Below are positions 51,546 through 60,650 of a stretch of 64,000 bases of DNA, in pieces; position 1 is the stretch's first letter, and the number at the start of each line of letters is the position of its first letter. The DNA is taken from positions 5,022,001 to 5,086,000 of the forward strand of contig NZ_CP130427.1 in assembly GCF_030518795.1 (NCBI RefSeq), written 5' to 3'. The DNA is from Micromonospora sp. NBRC 110009 (lineage in GTDB: Bacteria > Actinomycetota > Actinomycetes > Mycobacteriales > Micromonosporaceae). The position numbers and the translations under genes were made by a program. Under the pieces are notes generated by a model that had not been told where the DNA came from, ran no database searches, and saw nothing but the letters and a program-made list of their open reading frames with translations.

Positions 51546-52715
51546 TTATCGGCGCCACGCCGGCCGCTCGGCGTAGGTCACCGCCCGGAGGACCCACTCG
51601 ACCGGGCCGTACCGGTGGGTCCTCATCCAGAGAGCGCTCAGTACCAGCTGCGCGGCGAAGATGCCAAGCGCGATGGCCAGCACGCCGGCCGGCGGTACCT
51701 GGCCGATCAGGCCGAGACCGAGCCCGGTGAAGATCAGAGCACAGATCAGGGACTGGCTCAGGTAGTTGGTCAACGCCATCCGGCCGGCGGGTGCGAGCGC
51801 GGTCGATATGTGACGCCCCGCCGGTGTGTGGAACAGCCGCAGCATCGTGGCGGCGTACGCGGCCGCCAGGGCCGTCCCGGTGAGGGTGGCTAAGGCAAGG
51901 CCCTCGCGCGTGGTTCTGCCGCCCAGGGCTACGACAGCAAACGCACCAGCGAGACCAACGGGGTATCCAACGCGCTGGATCAGGCGCAGACCGCGAGTAT
52001 GTGCCGACACGTCGGCCAGCATCTGGCGACGGCCGGCGGCAAGCCCCAGAAGGAACATGGCCAGGGCGACGGGTCCTTCCAGCTTCGCCGTCCCGGCGAT
52101 CATGTGTGGTATCGAACGGATGTTCTGGGCGATGACGGAGGCTGGTCCGCCGGCCAGCGCCGCTGTGATGCTTTCCCCGGCCGTGAGGGCGGCCGACTGC
52201 TCGACCGACGGCGCCTCCGCCAGGGCCATCGAGCCGAACAGGAGTACGACGACCCCCACGAGCAGGCCGGTCAGGATCACCGCCGTGCGGGGCCGGATTC
52301 GGTGTACGGCGAGCAAAACCAGCCCGAGTACGGCGTAGGTGGTGAGGATGTCGCCGTGGAATAGCAGCACGGCGTGCAGTCCGCCAAGCACGAACAGGCC
52401 GGCCATCCGGCGCAGGAATCGCGGCCGGAAGGCGGTGTCCCGGCGCCGCGCCGCGTCGAGTTGGAGCGTGAAGCTGTAGCCGAACAGAAATGAGAAGAGC
52501 AGGTAGAACTTCATCTCGAACAGCAGCGCCATACTGTCGTGGATCCGATGGTCAAGCCAGGAGGGGTACGCCGGATCAGGGATGCGGTGGAACGCGTAGC
52601 CCGAGGCGAAGTACCAGATGTTGACCAGCAGGATGCCGAACAACGCGAATCCCCGCAGCGCGTCCACGTCCAGGATCCGATCGAACGCATCACTGCTCGG
52701 TGGCGTCCGAGCCAT
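51546..52715 (-). CDS. DUF418 (YeiB-like) membrane protein
   Basis: 389 residues with about ten hydrophobic segments. DALRGFALFGILLVNIWYFA and the late ALTNYLSQSLICALIF are diagnostic of DUF418/YeiB proteins. Function unknown, some are linked to transport. The ATG at 52715 has an AAAGGGG site; a GTG 11 codons upstream is possible. Codons match chromosomal neighbours. Confidence 0.88.
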   Translation of the reverse strand: MARTPPSSDAFDRILDVDALRGFALFGILLVNIWYFASGYAFHRIPDPAYPSWLDHRIHDSMALLFEMKFYLLFSFLFGYSFTLQLDAARRRDTAFRPRFLRRMAGLFVLGGLHAVLLFHGDILTTYAVLGLVLLAVHRIRPRTAVILTGLLVGVVVLLFGSMALAEAPSVEQSAALTAGESITAALAGGPASVIAQNIRSIPHMIAGTAKLEGPVALAMFLLGLAAGRRQMLADVSAHTRGLRLIQRVGYPVGLAGAFAVVALGGRTTREGLALATLTGTALAAAYAATMLRLFHTPAGRHISTALAPAGRMALTNYLSQSLICALIFTGLGLGLIGQVPPAGVLAIALGIFAAQLVLSALWMRTHRYGPVEWVLRAVTYAERPAWRR

Positions 52716-53070
52716 AGGCCCCTTTACCCGGGGGACAGCGGTGTTCACGGCCCGAGCGGGATCTACGGGCCGCCGCCTGCCGCCTCACAACGGCCGTTCC
52801 CGCGCGGGCGAGCCACAGCGATCCTCGGGGCCGACACCGGACGACGACGGCCGGGGTGGTGTGTTCGTGCCGGCTTGGTCGACTCGGAACGCTTCCTGCG
52901 ATTGTGATCCTCTGGTTGGCGGGCTTCGCACACATCACGCACGAGCGCAGACGACAAGAGGCGGGCCGCACTCCTTCCGCAGATGCCTACCGTGCGTGAG
53001 GTGCGTGGACGTATGGCGAGTCGTCCTGGGGGACAAGCGGTCCTCTTGGCGGCGAGCAAGTCACCGTCAA

Positions 53071-53234
53071 GATCAGGCCGTCTGCAGGCCGTCTGAGGTG
53101 AACCAACGGCGACCAACGATGACGACCGACGACAGGCCCGAGCGCAGGTCATGAGGCGTTCGGTCCGGTTGAAGTTGGTATGCCGAAGGCCTTCCACATT
53201 GCAACGTCAAGTGATCAGCGCAGGCGCGCTGACC
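53071..53234. repeat. Third element-end block with att-like site
   Basis: Aligns with 49852-50014 over about 165 bp with scattered differences, including the integrase-3'-end-like part (53071-53096) and the att-like core at 53202-53234 (28 of 33 positions identical to metH-end attL). It marks a second integration event or a duplicated element end. Confidence 0.75.
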
Positions 53235-53300
53235 GTGATGCCGTTGCCCTGAGTCCGTGCCGAATTGGCCCAGTTGGCGTTGCCCTCATCGGAGCTACCA

Positions 53301-53344
53301 ATGCGCACCCTGATCGCCACCGCGTTCGTCTCGCTCGACGGAAT
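53301..53344 (+). pseudogene. N-terminal scrap of DHFR/RibD-like reductase
   Basis: The frame reads MRTLIATAFVSLDG, the usual start of dihydrofolate-reductase-like (RibD C-terminal) proteins, then leaves the family pattern at once. The rest of the gene is missing, consistent with a junction between inserted and chromosomal DNA. Confidence 0.5.
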
Positions 53345-53479
53345 GACAGTCAGTTTGCGCCGCGACCACAACCACTTCCGTATGCGGCAATCTCGCTCAC
53401 TCGCGGAAGGACGGGAGCGAAAGGCTGGCGGGCATAAGGTCGGCTCGACAAGGCGATCTTGACCAGGACGGGGCAGGAC

Positions 53480-54154
53480 ATGGACCACGGCACCCGCGAC
53501 GAGGTGCTCGGCCGCCTGGCTGAGGCAGTCGGATCCATCACAGTCGCACACCCGGCGCGGGTAGCCATCGACGGACCGCCCGCCGCGGGCAAGACCACGC
53601 TCGCCGACGAGCTGGCCGTCGTCTTGCGCACACAGGGCCGCAACGTCATCCGCGCGACGATCGACGATTTCCTCTTCCCCCGGGCACAGCGCTATCCGCG
53701 CGGTGAGTACTCGGCCGAAGGCTGCTACTTCGACACCCACGACTACGGCGCGCTGAACCGGGTTCTGCTCGATCCGCTCGGTCCGGGCGGAGATCGACGC
53801 TTCCAACACGCGGTTTACGACCGCACAGCGGATACGGCGCTGTCCCCACCGATCAGGACCGCCCCCGCCGACGCCGTACTGGTCTTCGACGGCGTGTTCC
53901 TCATGCGCCCGGAACTGATTGATCGGTGGGACCTGCGCATCTTCGTGTCGACCGCGCTCGAGACAACCGTGGATCGTGCCGTGATCCGAGAGCGCCGGGT
54001 GTCACCTCGGGCCGAGGTCGAACGGCGCTGGCGCGGGCGTTACATCCCCTCCCAACAGCTCTACTTCGCCACGGTCCGCCCGACCGATCATGCCGACATC
54101 ATCGTGCACAACGACGAGCCGCAGCAGCCGGTCTGGGAAACCCGAACGCACTGA
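53480..54154 (+). CDS. Uridine kinase-like P-loop kinase
   Basis: 224 residues. Walker A AIDGPPAAGKTTLADELA near residue 30, a substrate lid IDDFLFPRAQRYPRGEYS, and VLVFDGVFLMRPELIDRW are typical of uridine kinase-like phosphotransferases. The exact nucleoside is not predictable. The ATG is preferred to a TTG 7 codons upstream. It stands alone. Confidence 0.87.
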   Translation: MDHGTRDEVLGRLAEAVGSITVAHPARVAIDGPPAAGKTTLADELAVVLRTQGRNVIRATIDDFLFPRAQRYPRGEYSAEGCYFDTHDYGALNRVLLDPLGPGGDRRFQHAVYDRTADTALSPPIRTAPADAVLVFDGVFLMRPELIDRWDLRIFVSTALETTVDRAVIRERRVSPRAEVERRWRGRYIPSQQLYFATVRPTDHADIIVHNDEPQQPVWETRTH

Positions 54155-54443
54155 CGGGACTCAATCCGGCACGAGCGCGCGCCAGCCGCCGGCCAGGGAC
54201 AGTCACGCGGCGTGGCCGGCTTCCGGGAGCCTGCAGGCGCGACGACGCGACTTGGAGCTACTGAAAGCCGCCGCTCGGCGCCGTCTGACGGCCGGTCAGG
54301 CCCGCATCATCGATCCGACCAGCAAGCTGGACAATCTGCGCGTGCTGGGGGAGGCCGGCGTCCGGCGGCACGGTACGCGACGGTCAAGCGTCGCCTGCCG
54401 GGGTTCGCGGAGGAATCGCACCGGCATCCCTCGCGAACCGCGG
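54155..54443. other. Gene-free stretch, possible decayed gene
   Basis: 289 bp. One frame has DPTSKLDNLRVLGEAG and another RYATVKRRLPGFAEESHR, which read like parts of one protein separated by a shift. The family was not recognised. Confidence 0.35.
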
Positions 54444-55400
54444 TCAGAATGTGGCGATCGGGTTGACCGGGCTGCCGGACGTACCGGCGAAGCGGACCGG
54501 TGCGACCGCGAGGTGGAAGTCCCACTGGCCGAGCTCGGCAGCCGTCGTCGCGCACACCTCCAAGTCGCAGTTGTCGAGCAGCCACAGACCCATCGCGACG
54601 AGGCTCACGGCGTGAACCGGCATCAACACGTCTTCGTACTCCGACGGCTGAACGTCCTGAGGGGTGTCAGCGCCGATCAGCGCGACCTGCCGTTCATGCA
54701 GCCACGGCAGGCAGGACGCGTGCCAGCCGGCCTGCCTGAAACCGCTGGCCGCACCGGCCTCGTGCCGGACGCGGCCATGGCCGGTCCGCAGGAGTACCGC
54801 ATCGCCGGATTGCACCCGCACACCCTGGCGACGCTCGGCCTCCTCGAGATCGTCGGGAAACACACCCTGCCCCGGCTCCAACCACGGCACATCGCGGACC
54901 CTCGCAATGTCCAGCAGGACCCCACGCGTGATGATCCCGTTCGCCGCCGCCGTGACGGCCGCCCACCCCGATCCCGTTGCGGCATCGACCAAGGAGTGTG
55001 ACCGCCCGTTGTACATCGTGCCGTCCCAGAAGACATGGCACGGCGAGTCGACGTGGGTGACGGTGTTGCCGTGGAACGTGATGCCGAGCCGCTCGGACGA
55101 AAAGCCCCAGCGCCGGTCGTTGCGGAATTCGGGCACCGGCATATCCTCGGCACCCGGCATGTCGGCGGCGCACGGGCACGTCGTCGTCGACCGCTCCATC
55201 TCCTCCGGTACGGCAACCTCCCATGCGCACGACACGCTCCTGCCGTGGCGCACGGCCCGCGCCGCCGCCAGCCGGACCTCGTCGGTGATGTGGTTCAGAG
55301 TCCCGAGCTCGTCGTCGTCGCCCCACCGTCCCCAGTTCGACAGCGTGTTGAAGTACCCGAGCACGTCGTCCTGGGTGGGTACCGGTCGCCCTGCCGTCAT
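54444..55400 (-). CDS. Cyclase-family (kynurenine formamidase-like) hydrolase
   Basis: 318 residues. The metal motif TFHGNTVTHVDSPCHVFWDG fits the HxGTHxDxPxH pattern of the cyclase/formamidase family, with Asn in place of Gly. GVLLDIARVRDVPWLEPGQ and AVLLRTGHGR are further family pieces. It should hydrolyse an amide or lactone using a divalent metal. The start at ATG 55400 leaves a tolerable GGAGG upstream; a GTG eight codons earlier is possible. It is the only gene on its strand here. Confidence 0.85.
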   Translation of the reverse strand: MTAGRPVPTQDDVLGYFNTLSNWGRWGDDDELGTLNHITDEVRLAAARAVRHGRSVSCAWEVAVPEEMERSTTTCPCAADMPGAEDMPVPEFRNDRRWGFSSERLGITFHGNTVTHVDSPCHVFWDGTMYNGRSHSLVDAATGSGWAAVTAAANGIITRGVLLDIARVRDVPWLEPGQGVFPDDLEEAERRQGVRVQSGDAVLLRTGHGRVRHEAGAASGFRQAGWHASCLPWLHERQVALIGADTPQDVQPSEYEDVLMPVHAVSLVAMGLWLLDNCDLEVCATTAAELGQWDFHLAVAPVRFAGTSGSPVNPIATF

Positions 55401-55638
55401 CCCAGCACCGACGCCTCCGGTCACGCGGTTCGAGGCACCGCAGGTAGGCCCCGACCGTACTCCGGGCACGGCCGAGGTCGTCAAGCACCGACCATTCCGC
55501 AAGGTGTCGCACAAACAGCGGCAGATCAGGATGTCGGCGGTGACGACAAGGCCCAAGGTCGGTCGGCACATGTACGGCTGGGATGATCGTCGCCATGTGG
55601 TTGGAGTCGCGGTGACGGCTACGTCAGATCGTGGAGTG

Positions 55639-56094
55639 GTGCCGGTACACCGTTCGTTGGCGGTCTATCCCGGTACGTTCGATCCTTTCACCCCGGGGCA
55701 CCGCGACATGGTGGCCCGTGCCCGGGTGATGTTCGACCGGGTCATCGTGTTGCTGGCGGTGAACGCCGACAAGCGACCAACCGCCGAGGCCACGACCAGG
55801 GCCGTACGCGTGCGCGACGCCATGCCAGCGGCCTGGGGCAATGTCGAGGTGGACACCTGGATCGGCCTGACCACCGCCTACTGCCTGCGCCGCGGCGCCA
55901 CGGTCATCGTCCGCGGCCTACGTACGGACGCGGACCTTCGCCACGAGTACCAGCTCGCTGCGATGAACGAGCAGCTCGGCATTCAGACCGTCTGGTTGCC
56001 GTCCCGTCCGCAGCTGGCCGCCACTTCGTCGACGGTCGCACGTGCATACCGCTCGGCACAGTCGGCCCGCTCGCCCCTGAACGCTGAAGAGTGA
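55639..56094 (+). CDS. CoaD-like nucleotidyltransferase
   Basis: 151 residues from a GTG. VYPGTFDPFTPGHRDMVARA has the TxGH nucleotide-binding motif, VIVRGLRTDADLRHEYQLAA the substrate loop, and ATSSTVARAYRS the C-terminal signature, all matching phosphopantetheine adenylyltransferase. The loop AVNADKRP differs from the usual NPNK form. A normal coaD probably lies elsewhere, so this may be a specialised copy. In-frame starts reach back to 55570. Confidence 0.82.
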   Translation: MPVHRSLAVYPGTFDPFTPGHRDMVARARVMFDRVIVLLAVNADKRPTAEATTRAVRVRDAMPAAWGNVEVDTWIGLTTAYCLRRGATVIVRGLRTDADLRHEYQLAAMNEQLGIQTVWLPSRPQLAATSSTVARAYRSAQSARSPLNAEE

Positions 56095-56100
56095 CCCCCT

Positions 56101-56276
56101 CGAACTGCAGGTGACCCAGCCCGAGGGTCGGCGACTCGGCCGGCACCGTGGGCCGACGTAGTCGGCAGGCGAGTGTTCCAGGATGGCGTCGATGACAGAC
56201 CCGATAGAACCCGACCACCACCGACAGGCGCCGCGAGACCGTCGGGGCCTGGTACCGACGCACGTCTTGCAGCCAG
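56101..56276 (-). pseudogene. Tyrosine recombinase fragment
   Basis: Pieces of an integrase N-terminal domain in shifting frames: VRRYQAPTVSRRLSVVVGFY, then VIDAILEHSPADYV in another frame, then RRPTVPAESPTLGLGHLQFE. This matches the core-binding part of tyrosine integrases, with at least two indels and no catalytic domain. A decayed mobile element. Confidence 0.7.
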
Positions 56277-56285
56277 GACGTGCAA

Positions 56286-57950
56286 CTACAAGCGCGATCC
56301 CTGGCTTGTTTCACCGCGGTGCGCGAGTGGTGCGTGGTCATTCTGGAGGCCGGCCGTCAACTGGTCCAAGCCCAGCGAACCCAGCTCCAGCGCGTGACGA
56401 TGGAATGCGCGCCGGTCGCCGGGGAAGGACGAGCGGCCTGCCAGCCACACGCGCTCACCCACCTTGTAGGCCAGCGCCTGCCCTGGCCGGCCCAGGTAAC
56501 GCCCGAGCTCGGCGGACGCGTACGGCCCCTGGTGACAGCGGTCCCGCAGCAGCTGCAGCGCAGCATCCGGCGTCCACACTGCTCCGTCACTCGAGGGCAT
56601 CGGCAGTCGCAGGTGCAGGCCGATGTCGAGCACAACCCGGGCCGCCCGCAGGAGCTGCATGAATAGATGCCCCAGTCGAGCACCCGGCTGTTCATAGAGC
56701 CCGAGCTCGTCCATGAACCGCTCGGCGTACAGTGCCCAGCCCTCCTGGCTGCCGGAGAGGCCGCCGAGCAGGTTCAGCCGCGGCCCGAGACCTCCCCGGC
56801 AGACCTCGGAGCCGAGGTGGAGGTGGTGGCCGGGAACGCCCTCGTGATAGGCGGTGCTGTAGGCGATCCAGGTGGGGAAACTCGCTGCGTCCTCGGGGAG
56901 GGACCACCAGACCCGACCCGGCCGAGTCAGGTCCCGCGACGGCCCGATATAGGCGATGCCGGACGACGTGGTCAACCGCGCCTCGATGCGCCGCAGCGGG
57001 GCGGGGATGTCGAAGTACACGCCGTCCAGTCGCTCGGTGGCGGCCTCCAACAGCTCCTGCAGCCACGCGGCGAACGCCTCCCTGCTGTGCAGCGTGCCGG
57101 GCGCGTCGGGGCTGGCGAGCCAGGCGAGCACCTCTGGCACACTCCCGCCCAGGGCCTTCGCTTCCGCGATCAGCTCTGCCTCTGTCGCTCGGAACTCGTC
57201 CCAGCCCCAGTCGTACAGCTCGCGCAGGTCAGGCTGGGCCGCGAGGAAGGTGCGCACCCAGAGTGCGTACCGCTGCCGGCCGAACGCTTCCTCCTCAACG
57301 GCCCGCGGTGCCAGGTCCGCGGTCAGCGTCTCGGCGAGTTTCTGGTACGCCTCTCGCGCACCCGTCGCCGCGGCCTGCAACGACGCCCGCTCAGGCCCCT
57401 CGCCGTAGCGATCCACCAGGGCGACATCGCCGTCGATCCAGTTGCGACAGCGCTGCGTGACGAGCTCCACTTGACGCCGCGCCGGCAAATTGCCGCGCTC
57501 TGCGGCGAGCAGGAGGCTGCGGGCGTACCCGTCCAGGGCCGCGGGGATCGCGGCCAGGCGCGCGCCGACACGAGCCCAGCCCTCCTCGAAGGCCGCGCCC
57601 TCGGCACCGCGGCCGGGAACCGCGGCCTCGACGGCCTGGCGGATGAGCTGGAGCGGACCGGTGGCCGCCACGTGCAGTTCGCGCAGGTCCTCCCCTGCGT
57701 CGTGGAAAGCGACACGCGTATGCAGCCGTTCGGCGAGGTGGGCGTGCAGCGGGGTCGCGGCCGGCAGTGCCTCACCCAAGATCTCGAGCTCGCGCAGGGC
57801 GCGGGCTGCGAGGTCGGCGCGGGCCTGGTGGCCCTCCGGGCCGTAGTCGGTAAGCCCGTCGACATCCTGCTCGCCAGCCTCGACGACCGCTGTGCAGGGG
57901 TCGAGGGCGGCCATGTCGCACAGGAGCCGATCCGCGAAGTCCTCGATCAC
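56286..57950 (-). CDS. DUF885 metal-dependent hydrolase-like protein
   Basis: 554 residues. The metal motif is seen in STAYHEGVPGHHLHLGSEV and SGSQEGWALYAERFMDELG, the pattern of the DUF885 family, which resembles M3-like peptidases. The N-terminal 300 residues are helical. No signal peptide is seen. Its product may act on peptides or small molecules; substrate unknown. The remnant recombinase lies next to its 3' end. Confidence 0.87.
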   Translation of the reverse strand: MIEDFADRLLCDMAALDPCTAVVEAGEQDVDGLTDYGPEGHQARADLAARALRELEILGEALPAATPLHAHLAERLHTRVAFHDAGEDLRELHVAATGPLQLIRQAVEAAVPGRGAEGAAFEEGWARVGARLAAIPAALDGYARSLLLAAERGNLPARRQVELVTQRCRNWIDGDVALVDRYGEGPERASLQAAATGAREAYQKLAETLTADLAPRAVEEEAFGRQRYALWVRTFLAAQPDLRELYDWGWDEFRATEAELIAEAKALGGSVPEVLAWLASPDAPGTLHSREAFAAWLQELLEAATERLDGVYFDIPAPLRRIEARLTTSSGIAYIGPSRDLTRPGRVWWSLPEDAASFPTWIAYSTAYHEGVPGHHLHLGSEVCRGGLGPRLNLLGGLSGSQEGWALYAERFMDELGLYEQPGARLGHLFMQLLRAARVVLDIGLHLRLPMPSSDGAVWTPDAALQLLRDRCHQGPYASAELGRYLGRPGQALAYKVGERVWLAGRSSFPGDRRAFHRHALELGSLGLDQLTAGLQNDHAPLAHRGETSQGSRL

Positions 57951-58166
57951 GGGGCAATGCTAGGGCCTTGCCCCATCTGCCGTGCGAGCCTGCATCGATC
58001 GCGGCAAGCGGTTCAGAAGCATCTGACAACTTCCGCTCATCGGCAGTTCCGCGCGTTCGCTGTCTGCGGCATGGCCGAGCCGCCGGCGGCAGGGCCGTCA
58101 CACCCGGTAGCGATCGGATCGCGGCTATGAGCGGCGCTTCGCCACGCCGATCACTGTTGGCCGCGG

Positions 58167-58820
58167 CTACGAGGGGAACAGCCTCCAGTGCCCCTCGGAA
58201 ACGACCTCGACGGTGCCGTCGGTCACCTTGATGGCCGTCTGGTCGTCGATTGCGTACGCCGGACCGGCGATCTCGGCCGCCCATTTCTCGGCACCAGCCA
58301 TGGTGTTGTCCGGCTCGAGACCTAGGTGCGGGAAGATCGAGAAGTCGACGACCCCCAGTGTGCGGTCGTCGGGCGCGGACTGCCACTCGACGAAGTCCGC
58401 ACCGATCCGGGGGGTCAGCACCATGCTCCCAGCACTCAACCCCACCCAGACGGTGTCCCGCAGCGACGGCAGGAGATCCGCCAGCCCGGACTGCCGCATC
58501 CAGTGGCACAGGTACGTCGCATCGCCGCCGGCCACGAGCATGACGTCAGCCTCCCGGACCCAGGGGACCCACCGCTCCTCGCCGATGCTGGGCAGCGCTG
58601 TCAGCTCGAGGACGCCCAGCGACTTCCAGCCCAGGTCGCACATGGGTAGCGGCGTCTGCCCGGTGATGAAGCGCCAGGCCGAGGCTGGCCCGCCCATGGG
58701 GTGGGCCGCCGTAGGGATGCAGAGGGCACTGGAGTCGGCGATCGGCTTGCCCAGCAGGTCGACCAGCGCATCGCGGATGCTCGGGTTCTTGACGCCCGCG
58801 GACGTGAGAAGAAGTTTCAC
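58167..58820 (-). CDS. Peptidase E-like (S51) serine hydrolase
   Basis: 217 residues from a GTG after GGAGG. The nucleophile motif is VGLSAGSMVL (Ser near 128) and VMLVAGGDATYL precedes it, as in dipeptidase E and class-I-glutamine-amidotransferase-like proteins. The N terminus (KLLLTSAGVKNPSIRDALVD) is standard for S51. It probably cleaves short Asp-containing peptides or a cyanophycin-like substrate; role here is unknown. Confidence 0.87.
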   Translation of the reverse strand: MKLLLTSAGVKNPSIRDALVDLLGKPIADSSALCIPTAAHPMGGPASAWRFITGQTPLPMCDLGWKSLGVLELTALPSIGEERWVPWVREADVMLVAGGDATYLCHWMRQSGLADLLPSLRDTVWVGLSAGSMVLTPRIGADFVEWQSAPDDRTLGVVDFSIFPHLGLEPDNTMAGAEKWAAEIAGPAYAIDDQTAIKVTDGTVEVVSEGHWRLFPS

Positions 58821-59034
58821 GCTTGCCTCCTGTACGTAGCGGTCATGACGCTCTCCCCGAGAGTCGGGAGATCGGGTGCATGGGAGTACAGACTGGACAC
58901 CATAACGAAACTCATCGCCGTTGCGACCCCTCAAGCCCCCCGCACGCACATCGGCACGTCCGGATGCGTGCACCCGTGAGCTGGTTACCTTGCGTGACGA
59001 GCGCTACGCGGCAGACATCCTATGTTTTTCGTTG

Positions 59035-60270
59035 TCAAGAACTGGGGTGGAGATGGGCCCAGGCAGTTGTCTCGTTGTAGGCGGTGCCGGTCTTGAGGCA
59101 GCCGTGCAGGATGCCGACGAGGCGATTGCCGAGTTGTCGCAGGGCGGCTCGGTGGCCGGTGCCGCGGGCGCGGAGAGTGTCGTAGTAGGCGCGGGCGCCG
59201 GGTGAGCCTTTCAGCGAGCAGAATGCCCATTGGTGGACGGCGTCGCCGAGTCTTCGGTTGCGGGCGTAGCGGGCCAAGACGACTTTGCGGGTGCCGGACG
59301 CGCGAGTGATCGGGGACGTGCCGGCGTAGTTCTTGCGGGCCTTTGCGTCGGTGAAGCGGTGTGGGTCGTCGCCGAACTCGCCGAGGATCCGGGCGCTGAG
59401 GACCACGCCGAGGCCGGGTTGGCTCAGGTAGTGCTCAGCGTCCCGGTGCCGGCCAAAATGTTCGGCCACCACCTGCCCGAGGTGTTCGACCTCGGCGTTG
59501 GGCGCCGCGATGAGCCGTGCCTGGGCGATGACGATTGCCGCATAGGCGGTCTGCACCGCGGCCGGCTGGCGCAGCTGCGCCGCGCGCAGTCGCTGTTGCA
59601 TGTCAGCGGCTTTGACGTCGACGTTGCGGCGGTTGGCCCGACGCAACGCTGCGGCGATCTGTGAACGGGACAGCCGGGCGGCGCGGGCAGGGTCCGGCGC
59701 ACGACTGAGTAGCTCCAACGCGTCGGACGCGGTCAGGTCGTCGAAGGCGTCCAGGGCGGCAGGGAAGAACTCGCGCAGCGCGCTGCGCAGCCGCAGCAGC
59801 TGCCGCGACCGGTCCCAGATCAGCGTCTGGTGAGTGCGAGCGACGAGTTTCATCGCCTCGGCCTGGTCGCTGTCCCCGGCGACCGGACGGTGATGAGCAT
59901 GGTCCAGTCGCACGATCTCGGCCAGCACGTGCGCGTCGCCGGCGTCGGACTTCGCACCGGACGTGGAATGCCGTTCGCGGTAGCGGGCCACGGACATCGG
60001 GTTGATCGCATACACCTGATAGCCGGCCGCGATCAATGCTTGCACCCACGGGCCGCGGTCGGTCTCGATCCCGATCCGCACCTTCGCTGCGGCCTCGCCC
60101 GGCTCCAGGTCGGCCCACTCGGCCGGCATGTGCTCGGCGATCAGCGCGTGCAACCGGGTAATGCCCTCGAGGCCCTCGGGTAGCCGTTTGCGGGCCAGCC
60201 TGGTCCCCCGGTCGTCGACGAGATCCACGTCGTGGTGGTCCTCGGCCCAGTCGTCACCCAGACACAGCAT
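59035..60270 (-). CDS. IS110-family transposase
   Basis: 411 residues. The N-terminal DEDD domain has CLGDDWAEDHHDVDLVDD, VRIGIETDRG and GAKSDAGDAHVLAEIV for the four acidic residues. The C-terminal domain has LSQPGLGVVLSARILGEFGD and KNYAGTSPITRASG with the candidate Ser nucleophile. IS110 elements lack terminal inverted repeats and use a bridge RNA from a flanking non-coding end. The full length suggests it may still be active. The 3' side (58821-59034) and 5' side (60271-60650) are candidates for that RNA. Confidence 0.93.
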   Translation of the reverse strand: MLCLGDDWAEDHHDVDLVDDRGTRLARKRLPEGLEGITRLHALIAEHMPAEWADLEPGEAAAKVRIGIETDRGPWVQALIAAGYQVYAINPMSVARYRERHSTSGAKSDAGDAHVLAEIVRLDHAHHRPVAGDSDQAEAMKLVARTHQTLIWDRSRQLLRLRSALREFFPAALDAFDDLTASDALELLSRAPDPARAARLSRSQIAAALRRANRRNVDVKAADMQQRLRAAQLRQPAAVQTAYAAIVIAQARLIAAPNAEVEHLGQVVAEHFGRHRDAEHYLSQPGLGVVLSARILGEFGDDPHRFTDAKARKNYAGTSPITRASGTRKVVLARYARNRRLGDAVHQWAFCSLKGSPGARAYYDTLRARGTGHRAALRQLGNRLVGILHGCLKTGTAYNETTAWAHLHPSS

Positions 60271-60650
60271 CACGCCCCCTTCCTCGATGGACAGTGTCGT
60301 CCATGGCAGCGTGGAAGAGACCTCAGCGATCTAATGGCCAAGTGCTCACCGCGCAGAAGCGGGGCACGTCATCGCATCAGCTGTCCAGCCTCCTCACGAC
60401 CAGCGGGCGCACGGTCTGCCGCAAGACCTTGAAGGCCAGATGAGAGGAGTGCTGACCCGCCAGCCGCTACCGGAGCCATCCTGCCGCAGCAGGCTGACGG
60501 AACCCATTAGATGAGGACGTGCTCGGCAGACGTTCGCGGGTTCCACTCCACAGGGCGCCGTGCACTAAAAAGAGACCATTGGAGGGGTCGCTGAAGACGA
60601 GGTCAGATGTCGGTCGCCGATCGTCCGGAATCCGGAATACGGTCCTCGCT
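60271..60650. other. Gene-free stretch beside IS110 transposase
   Basis: 380 bp between the transposase start and the PCD-VOC gene. IS110 elements carry their non-coding guide (bridge) RNA either upstream or downstream of the transposase, and this gap is long enough. I cannot fold or locate the element ends by eye. Confidence 0.4.

Larger units (their letters stand above)
52716..53479. other. Gene-free stretch with third element-end block
   Basis: 764 bp with no intact gene. 53071-53234 repeats the AICE right-end block. A short DHFR-like fragment begins at 53301. No other recognisable feature was seen between 52716 and 53070. Confidence 0.6.

Noticed and set aside
53207..53809. Minus-strand 200-codon frame opposite the nucleoside kinase
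   Set aside because: It is antisense to a kinase with clear motifs and to the DHFR scrap, and shows no family pattern of its own.
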